Shown here piece after piece: positions 1 through 5,939 of a stretch of 5,939 nucleotides of DNA; the first letter of the stretch is position 1; every line of letters starts with the position of its first letter. The stretch covers positions 1 to 5,939 of the forward strand of contig DAOUPF010000098.1 in assembly GCA_030626265.1 (NCBI GenBank). The letters run 5' to 3'. Origin of the DNA: Sulfurovum sp. (GTDB lineage Bacteria > Campylobacterota > Campylobacteria > Campylobacterales > Sulfurovaceae). The notes beneath the pieces were generated by a model that was given only the letters and a program-made list of their open reading frames with translations, was not told the origin of the DNA and ran no database searches. The translations under genes and the position numbers were made by a program.

Positions 1-3000
1 AGTTATCTATCTGTAGGTTGTCTGAATCTATATCTAGAGTGTTGCCAGCCTCTAGGTTTCCATCTCGGTTATCTAGGGTTTGTGCATCTAGTATGAGATT
101 ACCATTTGCTGAGATTAGTCCATTGTTATTATTTAATGTTCCTGTAGTGGTGATAGCTAGAGTACCTCCATCTGAGTACAGGTTACTGTTTGCATTGTTT
201 AGTGTTGTTGTGTTGACATTCATATGAGTGCCTGAGATTAAACCCTCTGTGTTATTTAGAGTAGTAGAGTTGATAGCTCCAATGGTTTGGGCATATATAG
301 AGGAGTTATCTAGGTTTAGTGTTTGAGCATTTAGTGCTAGCGTGTCTACTGATATGATTCTAGAGTCTGTGTGTGTTATTGTATTGCTTGCAGTTACAGT
401 TAAGTCACCCGCTGCATATAGTGTGGATGCATTGGAGAGGGTATGGTTGTACGAACTGATATTTGCATTATGGTTTGACATGATGGTACTATTGTCTTGG
501 GTGATAGTATCGGCTATGGTGAGATCCAAGTCATTTCCTGCAGCTATCTGTCCATCTGTATGTACTAGAGAGGATGCTGTGATATCTAGATCATGACTGG
601 CTATAGTATTTGTGCTATGGGCTGTGATGTCTGTTATGGTATTTATGCTGATATCTTCTGCTTTTATAGTGCTGTTTGATATATCTATATTCTGCGTAGC
701 GTTTATGCTTACTGTCTGGTTTGCTTCTATATAGGCATTTTTAGCATCAAGCTTTTGGCTCTCTATGTTGATACTCTCTTGTGCTGAGTAGAGTGTAGTT
801 CCATTTAGTGTACTGTCTTGTGCTGTGAGAGTAAGCTCGCCGTTGGAGAGCAGAGTAGAACTTGTCAGCGTCACATCTCCGCTAGCTTCTATATCTAATG
901 TATCTGTAGACTGTATAGTAGCGTTATTGGAGTTGATAGTTATAGTGTTTATGGTTATACCATCTCCACTGATAGTTCCGTTGTCTCCTTTGAGTCCCAG
1001 TAGATTAAGTTCAACTGTTTTTACTGAACCTATAAACCCATCTTGGTTATCCAGTTCATTGGCTGTTACACTTGTGCCCTCTGCTGAATAGATTGTTCCA
1101 TCTGTATTATTTACATTTCCTGTAGCTGTGAGTGTTACATGACTATTGGCTTGGAGTGTTCCTCTTGTGTTGTTTAGTGTATCTGTATTTACTGTGAGGT
1201 CTGTAGATGATTGTATGGCTCCATCTGTGTTGTTTAGGGTTTGCGTAGTTATATCTAAAGTATTTGCTACTATGGTACTATCTGTATTGTTTAAATTTGT
1301 GGCATTGATAACAGTATCTCCAGTACTTTGTATCATGGAGTTATTGTTATGGTCTAATGTTCCTGCATTGATAGTGATATCTCCTCCACTATAGAGCATG
1401 CTATTATCATTTTGGTTTAGGGTATTAGTAGCTGTGATGTTTATATCACCTAGTGCTTGGATGGTTGAGTTATCTGCCCCAGTTGTTTGGGTTTGGATAT
1501 CTAGTGTATTGTATGATAGTATATTTACATTGTTCGATTGTAGGATATCAGCTTTTAGGGTTGTGCCGTTAGCTTCTATATATCCATCATTTACATTTAG
1601 AGTATCTGTTACAGTTATATCTAGTGTACCTTTGGCAATAATAGTACCTTGTGAGCCTTGTAAATCATTGGCTTTTACATTGAGTGTATCTGCTGAGTAT
1701 AGTGTTCCTTGTGTGTTGGTTAGGGTGTTGTCTACTTCTATGTCTAGATTTCCCCCTGCGACTAGAACTCCTCCTGTATTATCTAAGTTATTGGATTTTA
1801 TATCCAGTACATTACTAGCACTTACATATCCATCTTTGGTAGTGATAGTATCTGTAGCACTTTTTAGTGTGACATTCTGGGCTATGACTTGGGCTTTTTC
1901 TAAGTTTAGTCTGTTCTCTGTTTGGATTGTGATGTTTGTATCTGCTTGTATGAGTGACTCTGTGGCTTCTAGGCTTTTTACATTTACTTTTACAGTATCA
2001 TCTATGGAGGCTAGGGTTGAGTTATCTAGTGTAGTAGCTTGTGCTGTGAGGTTTAGTGTATTTATTGATATGATGTTTGAGCCTGTCAGCGTCACATCTC
2101 CGCTAGCCTCAATGTCAAGTGTATCTGTTGACTGTATAGTTGCATTGTTGGAGTTGATAGTTATAGTGTTGATGGTTATGCCATCTCCACTGATTGTGCT
2201 ATTGTCTCCTCTAAGCTCTTCTAGGTTTAGGCTTAGTGTCCCTCCACTCTGTATGGAGCTGTTATCATTATCTAACACTCCTGTGGTGATTTTAGTCTCA
2301 CCTCCACTGTAGATTGCAGAACCTCTACTATGATCAAATGAGGTTGACTCTATAGTTATATCTCTTTGTGAGATGAGGCTAGAGTTATCTGCTTGACTTA
2401 ACTCTCCTGTAGCTTTGATAGTTATATTATCTACTGCTTGGATATTTGAGCTATCAGCTTTCATATCTCCTGTAGTGATATCTAGTTTGCCAAAGGAGAG
2501 CATAGTAGAACCATCAGCTTGGATGTTGGCTGATTTTATGGTAGTTCCATTGCCCTCTATATATGAGTCATTGGCTGTTATGTCCTCTTGGATAGTTATG
2601 TCTAGTGTGCCTTTAGCTATGATAGCTCCTCTATCACCTATGAGCTCTTTTGCATCGATAGTGAGAGCCTTTGCACTAGAGAGTGAGCCATCAGTGTTGG
2701 TGAGGGTATTGGATATATCCAAGTCCAACTGCTCATATGAAGCTATACTTCCTCCACTATTATCTAGGCTGTCTACTGTTATAGTTGTATCATCATATGA
2801 AGTTAGTGTTCCACTGTTAGTAAAGTCTATAGCCCATACACCTATAGTCCCTGAGCCAAACACTGCTCCACTGTTTAGTATGTCTCCTGTGAAGTTTAGG
2901 CTTAAGTCTCCTATACTGTTTATACCAAAACCCTCATCTACTCCAGAGGCTAGTAGTCCATAATTATAGAGGTTTACTGCCTCTAGGCTTATGTTGCCTT

Positions 3001-3994
3001 TAGCTCCTGTATTTCCTCTGAGTTCTATCTTTGTTTTTGCATCTATATTTAGGGTATTGGCATATACTCCTTGGTTTACTTTTACAGAACTGCTTTTACT
3101 GGTGATATGAACAGAGTTTTTTACTTTGGCTTTGCCTATGATTATCTTGCCATCTGCTGTGATGCTAAGTCTATCCTGTGCCATGATCTCTGTTGGGAGG
3201 TTGACCCCTACTCCTGCTTGTGTACCAACAAGCTTTATGGAGTTAGCATAGATTCCACCAAGAGCAGTGGAGTCTATAGAGAATTTAGGACGAGATGCTG
3301 ATGAGTCATCACGGTTTGTTATTTTACCATTGGCATCTATATAGTTGATACCAGTTACAACATCTAGCTCATTTGCGTGCAGTGCTGCATTTAGTTTGAG
3401 TGCTTTAGTATATATCTCTAGTTGTCTGCTGCCAGTTGCATCAAGTCCTCTGCCATCTATGAGTATATCTCCACTCTCCACATCAAAGCTAGGATTAGAG
3501 CCATCAAAGCTCACTTTACCTGTAGTAAGTGTAGCTTTAGGGATATTGATAAAGCCTGCTCCATTGACTGTGATTCCATTGGGGTTAGCTATGATGACAT
3601 CTGCACTCTGTCCTGCTACTTCTATCTGTCCATTTAGCTGTGAGCGATTAGTTCCTGATACTTCATTTAGTATCAAAGAAGCTGAACCGTCTCTTACATT
3701 ACGGTTTCCACCTATCCATCCTGCTGTTTGTGTCTTTACCTCTACTCCTGAGTTATTTAGGATTGTGCCTTGTGTTGGTACATTGAACTCTATGTATGTA
3801 TTATGAGATACTCCATTACCATTTGGTGTATTTATATTTACTATTGGCACTCCACTAGGACTTGTATCGGTAAAGGTATTCCCTGATCTAGGAGTATCTA
3901 CTGTGATGCCTGCTGCTAGGATGGGTTGGAAAGTGAAAAGAGCGGAGATGAGCAGAGAGAGAGATTTCTTTTTTTTATTAGATATAGAGAACAT
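1..3994 (-). CDS. TpsA exoprotein, filamentous haemagglutinin/haemolysin family (5' part, open at window edge)
   Basis: Secreted partner of the adjacent TpsB transporter. Starting at the ATG at 3994-3992, the minus strand reads through 1331 codons without a stop. The start follows AAGGA at a 6-nt spacing. Residues 1-27 form a Sec signal peptide (NKKKK, hydrophobic core, cleavage near PILA/AG). Residues about 28-300 are the TPS/haemagglutination-activity domain: SQLNGQIEVAG at 118-128, NPNGITVNGAGFIN at 137-150, and the typical end ALGGIYANSIKLVGTQAGVG at 244-263. The usual NPNL motif is degenerate (NRNV, 97-100). From about 311 onward there are 19-21-residue rungs of the type LNNTDGxIxAxxDLxIxA, typical of FHA beta-helices. 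I see no cysteine in 1331 residues. The C-terminal region, where CdiA-type VENN/toxin parts or anchoring regions would lie, is outside the window. Family assignment is secure; biological role is unresolved. Confidence 0.95.
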   Translation of the reverse strand, partial: MFSISNKKKKSLSLLISALFTFQPILAAGITVDTPRSGNTFTDTSPSGVPIVNINTPNGNGVSHNTYIEFNVPTQGTILNNSGVEVKTQTAGWIGGNRNVRDGSASLILNEVSGTNRSQLNGQIEVAGQSADVIIANPNGITVNGAGFINIPKATLTTGKVSFDGSNPSFDVESGDILIDGRGLDATGSRQLEIYTKALKLNAALHANELDVVTGINYIDANGKITNRDDSSASRPKFSIDSTALGGIYANSIKLVGTQAGVGVNLPTEIMAQDRLSITADGKIIIGKAKVKNSVHITSKSSSVKVNQGVYANTLNIDAKTKIELRGNTGAKGNISLEAVNLYNYGLLASGVDEGFGINSIGDLSLNFTGDILNSGAVFGSGTIGVWAIDFTNSGTLTSYDDTTITVDSLDNSGGSIASYEQLDLDISNTLTNTDGSLSSAKALTIDAKELIGDRGAIIAKGTLDITIQEDITANDSYIEGNGTTIKSANIQADGSTMLSFGKLDITTGDMKADSSNIQAVDNITIKATGELSQADNSSLISQRDITIESTSFDHSRGSAIYSGGETKITTGVLDNDNSSIQSGGTLSLNLEELRGDNSTISGDGITINTITINSNNATIQSTDTLDIEASGDVTLTGSNIISINTLNLTAQATTLDNSTLASIDDTVKVNVKSLEATESLIQADTNITIQTENRLNLEKAQVIAQNVTLKSATDTITTKDGYVSASNVLDIKSNNLDNTGGVLVAGGNLDIEVDNTLTNTQGTLYSADTLNVKANDLQGSQGTIIAKGTLDITVTDTLNVNDGYIEANGTTLKADILQSNNVNILSYNTLDIQTQTTGADNSTIQALGDINITATNTLNQNDNSMLYSGGDITINAGTLDHNNNSMIQSTGDTVINATNLNNTDSTIVANTLDITTQTLNNTDGAIQSSTDLTVNTDTLNNTRGTLQANSHVTLTATGNVNNTDGTIYSAEGTSVTANELDNQDGFIGSVKTVELNLLGLKGDNGTISGDGITINTITINSNNATIQSTDTLDIEASGDVTLTSSTLLSNGELTLTAQDSTLNGTTLYSAQESINIESQKLDAKNAYIEANQTVSINATQNIDISNSTIKAEDISINTITDITAHSTNTIASHDLDITASSLVHTDGQIAAGNDLDLTIADTITQDNSTIMSNHNANISSYNHTLSNASTLYAAGDLTVTASNTITHTDSRIISVDTLALNAQTLNLDNSSIYAQTIGAINSTTLNNTEGLISGTHMNVNTTTLNNANSNLYSDGGTLAITTTGTLNNNNGLISANGNLILDAQTLDNRDGNLEAGNTLDIDSDNLQIDN
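818..1786 (-). repeat. tpsA super-repeat, copy 2 (residues 737-1059), with four extra rungs
   Basis: This is the second copy of the block at 2039-2767, from LDNTGG to LTLTAQ. It is 80 residues longer because four consecutive rungs (residues 901-980, bases 1055-1294) are present here and absent from copy 1. Shared landmarks include IIAKGTLDIT, NDxYIExNGTT and ISGDGITINTITINSNNATI. Confidence 0.8.
863..989 (-). repeat. Highly conserved 127-bp core of the super-repeat, copy 2
   Basis: Partner of 2084-2210 at a constant spacing of 1221 bp (407 codons). It encodes residues around 1003-1044. Its high identity, with flanks diverged to about half identity, points to recent gene conversion or strong local constraint. 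Confidence 0.85.
2039..2767 (-). repeat. tpsA super-repeat, copy 1 (residues 410-652)
   Basis: A long block running from LDNSGG to LNLTAQ that recurs further downstream in the gene. Residues 410-572 match 737-899 without gaps at a constant offset of 327, with about 78 of 163 residues identical by hand count. Residues 574-652 then match the second copy at an offset of 407. Confidence 0.8.
2084..2210 (-). repeat. Highly conserved 127-bp core of the super-repeat, copy 1
   Basis: It aligns without gaps to 863-989 with 15 mismatches by hand count (about 88% identity), mostly at silent positions. It encodes residues around 596-637, including GDGITINTITINSNNATIQS. It is much better conserved than the surrounding repeat. 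Confidence 0.85.
3954..3976 (-). repeat. Tandem simple repeats in tpsA signal-peptide codons (A8 and TC run)
   Basis: On the coding strand, eight consecutive A (3976-3969, codons 7-9) are followed after GAAA by an 11-nt alternating TC tract (3964-3954). Together they encode the Lys-rich n-region and the start of the Ser/Leu hydrophobic core. Both are slippage-prone. Losing one A would lead to a TAG within about 25 codons. Confidence 0.85.
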
Positions 3995-4000
3995 ATATTT

Positions 4001-4005
4001 TCCTT
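4001..4005 (-). promoter_or_regulatory. tpsA ribosome binding site overlapping the tpsB stop codon
   Basis: AAGGA with a 6-nt spacer to the tpsA ATG at 3994. The TAA stop of tpsB (4006-4004) shares two bases with it, so ribosomes ending tpsB sit on the tpsA initiation site. This arrangement suggests translational coupling. Confidence 0.8.
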
Positions 4006-5689
4006 AAAATTGATAGCTAAGATTAAAGCCAATGAATTTACTGCCATTACTATGGACTTCATCGTCAAGATCACTGATTTTGTTTTTGTTTGAGTTATAT
4101 AGTGGCTGTGTCGCAAAAATATCCAATGCGACCCCATAAGTATTGATTCTCACTCCAGCAGCATGTCCGATGATACCACCACCATTGCTAGAATCATTTT
4201 TCTTAACCGCGCCAATGTCTAGACCAAGGTAAGGGCTTACAGTACCCCAGCTACTATTTACAATGAATGAAAATTCATTACGAATATAAAATCCCATATT
4301 GCCAGATAGAGAACCTTCGTTTTTGAATCCTCTCACACTATAAGGGCCACCAATACCAATCTGTTGAGAACCTATTATGCCCTGTTTAGCATACTGCCCA
4401 TGGAAAGATAAATTATATCTAGCAGGAAGAGCATCTTCATACTCGATTCTTTTATTATAGCTCAGATCAAATGTCATTTTCTTAAACTTTGGACTAGTGA
4501 TAGTCCCTGTTTTTGCTCCAAGGATATCTAAGCCTTGATGATATTTTAGTGTAGCATATCCATCCCATGTAGTGGAAGTATAATTATGGGTATACCCTAG
4601 TTGCAGTATGGCTAGAGTACTACTAGAGGTACTTAGATACTCACCTGCTAAATAATTATCATTTTTCTTTTTTTGTAAAGAGATATCAAATTTACCTCTC
4701 TCATTTTTTCCATGAAAAAGTTTATGCTCTAAGTTAACTTTGAAGCTTTTGCTTTTTCCTTCTGATGCGTAGTCTACATTTAATCCATTCACGATCTGTT
4801 TATACTTAAAGTATGAATATGTCATCTTTAGGTAACTCTGCCCTATAGGCAAGCCATAGCTGATACTATGACCTAGTGAATCATTCTCCTCATCTTGTTT
4901 ATTAGTTGTATTGTAGCTCAAGGAGAGAATATCATTCCATCCTAAAGGATTTTCCCAATCCATAGAACCACTCAGTTGATATTTTCCTGATTTCTCTGTA
5001 CCAAAGTTGTTGACACTCATTGACCCATGTATAGGAAAGCTTGAACGAGTACCATTCATAACTATTTTTGAGTACCCTACTTTGGTTCCTGGATTTATAG
5101 CCATTTTTGCTTGATATGACTTTAGTCTATTTAACTGTTCTATCCCCATCTCTAGCTTACGAAGGTTGAGATACTCATCTTCTGGGGAGAAGAATATGAG
5201 CTCAGTAACAATATTCTTCCCCTCTATAGATTCTATTTTCCCTTCCATGGCAGATATATTCAAGTCACCTTTTGATAAATCTTGTGCTTTTATATATGCT
5301 CTTGAGGTTATATATGCTTTTTCTATATAAATATTATTAATCTTTTTTACTAAATTATTGATTTCACTAATAGTATTACAGCGATGAAGATAAGGTTTAA
5401 TAACCTGTTCTAGCTTCTCTTTGGCAATCAGTTTAATATCATCCGCATGGACTCTATCTACCTGAATACACGCACCAGAAGTACCGTTGCCTGATTGAAG
5501 TGCTAAGAACTTTAAGTCAGTATAAATACTTGTTGGCTCTTTTATATTTTTAGCATTTTCTTCAAAAACTCTTTTCTGCTCCTGATAACGTTCTACATCA
5601 TCTATCTGTTGTGCTATAGGATTTGCTTGTATAACTGTCAGAGACAAAAACATCCCAAGAAAAACACATCTATATATAAAACTAACCAT
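4004..5689 (-). CDS. TpsB outer-membrane transporter, ShlB/FhaC/HecB family (Omp85 superfamily)
   Basis: Exports TpsA across the outer membrane. The 561-residue length is normal for the family. Residues 1-22 are a signal peptide ending VIQA/NP. Residues about 29-48 are a polar, probably helical stretch like the FhaC plug helix. POTRA1 spans about 73-149, with Cys74 and Cys104 (a pair common in ShlB/HecB-like proteins) and the family signature AYITSRAYIKAQDLSKG. POTRA2 follows to about 223, with LRKLEMGIEQLNRLKS at 176-191. The rest is the beta-barrel. It contains the L6 motif VRGF (452-455, Arg453), the GLDIG motif (489-493) and a C-terminal Phe561 typical of outer-membrane proteins. An in-frame ATG at 5701 would add four residues. 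I prefer 5689 because GGAG lies 6 nt upstream, whereas 5701 has only AT-rich sequence before it. It sits 9 nt upstream of tpsA in the usual B-A order. Confidence 0.96.
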   Translation of the reverse strand: MVSFIYRCVFLGMFLSLTVIQANPIAQQIDDVERYQEQKRVFEENAKNIKEPTSIYTDLKFLALQSGNGTSGACIQVDRVHADDIKLIAKEKLEQVIKPYLHRCNTISEINNLVKKINNIYIEKAYITSRAYIKAQDLSKGDLNISAMEGKIESIEGKNIVTELIFFSPEDEYLNLRKLEMGIEQLNRLKSYQAKMAINPGTKVGYSKIVMNGTRSSFPIHGSMSVNNFGTEKSGKYQLSGSMDWENPLGWNDILSLSYNTTNKQDEENDSLGHSISYGLPIGQSYLKMTYSYFKYKQIVNGLNVDYASEGKSKSFKVNLEHKLFHGKNERGKFDISLQKKKNDNYLAGEYLSTSSSTLAILQLGYTHNYTSTTWDGYATLKYHQGLDILGAKTGTITSPKFKKMTFDLSYNKRIEYEDALPARYNLSFHGQYAKQGIIGSQQIGIGGPYSVRGFKNEGSLSGNMGFYIRNEFSFIVNSSWGTVSPYLGLDIGAVKKNDSSNGGGIIGHAAGVRINTYGVALDIFATQPLYNSNKNKISDLDDEVHSNGSKFIGFNLSYQF

Positions 5690-5695
5690 AACACA

Positions 5696-5699
5696 CTCC
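5696..5699 (-). promoter_or_regulatory. Ribosome binding site deciding the tpsB start
   Basis: GGAG lies 6 nt before the ATG at 5689-5687. The GGAG begins at the last base of the alternative ATG at 5701-5699, and that earlier ATG has no purine-rich site of its own. This favours the shorter 561-residue protein. Confidence 0.6.
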
Positions 5700-5703
5700 A
5701 TAT

Positions 5704-5728
5704 ATTATAAATAATTCTTATAATTATA
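5704..5728 (-). promoter_or_regulatory. Putative -10 elements for tpsB-tpsA
   Basis: Two exact TATAAT hexamers read on the minus strand, at 5728-5723 and 5709-5704. The upstream one is better placed: it would start transcription near 5716 and leave a leader of roughly 27 nt before the ATG at 5689. No matching -35 sits 16-18 nt upstream (the sequence there is AT-rich). A TTGACA occurs at 5766-5761, but 17 nt further on the sequence is TTAAGG, a poor -10. Promoters with a -10 and little -35 are known in Campylobacterota. The AT-rich background makes chance matches likely. Confidence 0.4.
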
Positions 5729-5737
5729 CAGTACCCA

Positions 5738-5756
5738 CCTTAACCTATATTTAAGG
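5738..5756. promoter_or_regulatory. Perfect 6-7-6 inverted repeat, possible operator
   Basis: CCTTAA and TTAAGG are exact reverse complements separated by 7 nt. The dyad covers the region where the -35 contact of the TATAAT at 5728-5723 would fall, which is a common position for a repressor or activator site. There is no T-run after it on either strand, so it does not look like an intrinsic terminator. No regulator family is implied. Confidence 0.3.
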
Positions 5757-5761
5757 GAAAT

Positions 5762-5786
5762 GTCAAACCTTTTGATATTATTTGAC
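5762..5786. repeat. Overlapping TCAAA/TTTGA inverted and direct repeats
   Basis: GTCAAA (5762-5767) pairs with TTTGAC (5781-5786). Inside it, TCAAA (5763-5767) also pairs with TTTGA (5771-5775). On the minus strand, two TCAAA copies lie 10 nt apart, followed by an inverted copy. This lies just after the stop of the upstream gene and overlaps a TTGACA. It could be a protein-binding site or chance in AT-rich DNA; it has no GC-rich stem and no terminator-like T-run. Confidence 0.2.
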
Positions 5787-5790
5787 TATA

Positions 5791-5939
5791 CTACTTAAAC
5801 TCCTTCCTAAAGAACTCCTCTACCATCAGATCAAATTTCTTCATTCTATCTTTACCTTTAGGTATCTTGGTTCGCAATATTTTCATATTTTGCAAAAACT
5901 CACTTACGCTATCTGGTATAATTTTTTCAAAGTGTCGTC
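5791..5939 (-). CDS. C-terminal 48 residues of an unrecognised protein (partial)
   Basis: One minus-strand frame is open from the window edge to a TAG at 5793-5791, ending in FFRKEFK. The other two minus frames have stops close to the edge. The visible part is rich in Lys, Arg, Phe and Glu and looks helical (for example DLMVEEFFRKEFK), with no membrane segment and no motif I recognise. It lies on the same strand as the secretion operon, 101 nt before the preferred tpsB start. I see no clear terminator between them, so read-through is possible but not shown. A function cannot be assigned from this fragment, and being a real gene is itself an inference from the open frame and its protein-like composition. 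Confidence 0.5.
   Translation of the reverse strand, partial: RHFEKIIPDSVSEFLQNMKILRTKIPKGKDRMKKFDLMVEEFFRKEFK

Larger units (their letters stand above)
1..3064 (-). repeat. FHA-type beta-helix rung array within tpsA
   Basis: From about residue 311 to the window edge the protein is built of 19-21-residue units alternating Asn/Asp/Gly-rich turns with short hydrophobic strands. Examples are LNNTDGAIQSSTDLTVNTDT (920-939) and LNNTRGTLQANSHVTLTATG (940-959). This is the pattern of haemagglutinin repeats that form the right-handed beta-helix of TpsA proteins. The array is still continuing at the edge. Confidence 0.85.

Noticed and set aside
2204..2212. Arg-Gly-Asp at tpsA residues 595-597, resembling an integrin-binding motif
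   Set aside because: The equivalent place in the second super-repeat is Lys-Gly-Asp, and the triplet arises from an ordinary repeat turn. Nothing else supports integrin binding.
1398..2312. Long plus-strand open frame (304 codons) opposite tpsA
   Set aside because: Its product is Ser/Val/Leu-rich without recognisable motifs. It lies fully antisense to a clear TpsA reading frame, and the skewed composition of the repeats removes stops on the opposite strand.
2415..2963. Plus-strand open frame of 182 codons
   Set aside because: Antisense shadow of the tpsA beta-helix, with low-complexity Ser/Val/Pro composition and no convincing homology. The shorter plus-strand frames between 18 and 1394 and at 3071-3806 fail for the same reason.
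1..3064. Possible CRISPR-like or tandem satellite array suggested by the regular repeats
   Set aside because: Repeat units are translated 19-21-residue rungs in one uninterrupted reading frame with variable DNA sequence. There are no identical direct repeats separated by unique spacers.
3916..4137. Minus-strand open frame of 73 codons spanning the tpsB-tpsA junction
   Set aside because: It overlaps the end of tpsB and the signal-peptide region of tpsA in another frame, and both of those are strongly supported by family motifs.
4668..4674. Run of seven T (A7 in the tpsB coding strand)
   Set aside because: It is a short Lys-codon run within the tpsB barrel, not longer than expected in AT-rich DNA, so it was not called as a phase-variation tract.
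5711..5727. ATAATT-N5-AATTAT hairpin
   Set aside because: It is entirely A/T in very AT-rich DNA and overlaps the putative -10. The stem is too weak to call a terminator or structured RNA.

Overview
The window carries a two-partner secretion (type Vb) operon on the minus strand of a moderately AT-rich Gram-negative bacterium. A secretion signal, a POTRA/16-strand barrel transporter and a very large beta-helical exoprotein require an outer membrane. Heavy use of ATA, AGA and CTA codons, plus an AT-rich promoter with a good TATAAT box and no matching -35, would fit Campylobacterota. That placement is a weak inference and no taxonomic marker gene is present.

Layout, in the direction of transcription (high to low coordinates): 5939-5791 is the last 48 codons of an unrecognised gene. 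5790-5690 is a short intergenic region with a TATAAT-type promoter and overlapping inverted repeats. 5689-4004 encodes the complete outer-membrane transporter (TpsB; ShlB/FhaC/HecB family). 3994-1 encodes the first 1331 residues of the secreted partner (TpsA; filamentous haemagglutinin/haemolysin family), which runs off the window still open. The exoprotein gene therefore fills two thirds of the window. It has no stop codon in the window, and I reconstructed it by translating the reverse strand from the ATG at 3994. No stretch over 300 bases lacks a gene.

How the parts work together: TpsA is exported by Sec, its N-terminal TPS domain is recognised by the POTRA domains of TpsB, and it is threaded through the barrel to fold as a long beta-helix outside the cell. 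The two genes are 9 nt apart, and the tpsB stop codon lies inside the tpsA ribosome binding site, so translation is probably coupled. The effector end of TpsA is outside the window, so adhesin, cytolysin and contact-dependent inhibition toxin cannot be told apart.

The most interesting details are two slippage-prone simple repeats (A8 and a TC run) inside the tpsA signal-peptide codons, a duplicated block of several hundred residues whose copies differ by exactly four beta-helix rungs, a passenger without any cysteine, and bacterial N-glycosylation-type sequons at equivalent places in the repeats. I see no wholly new system. All plus-strand open frames opposite tpsA look like antisense shadows.
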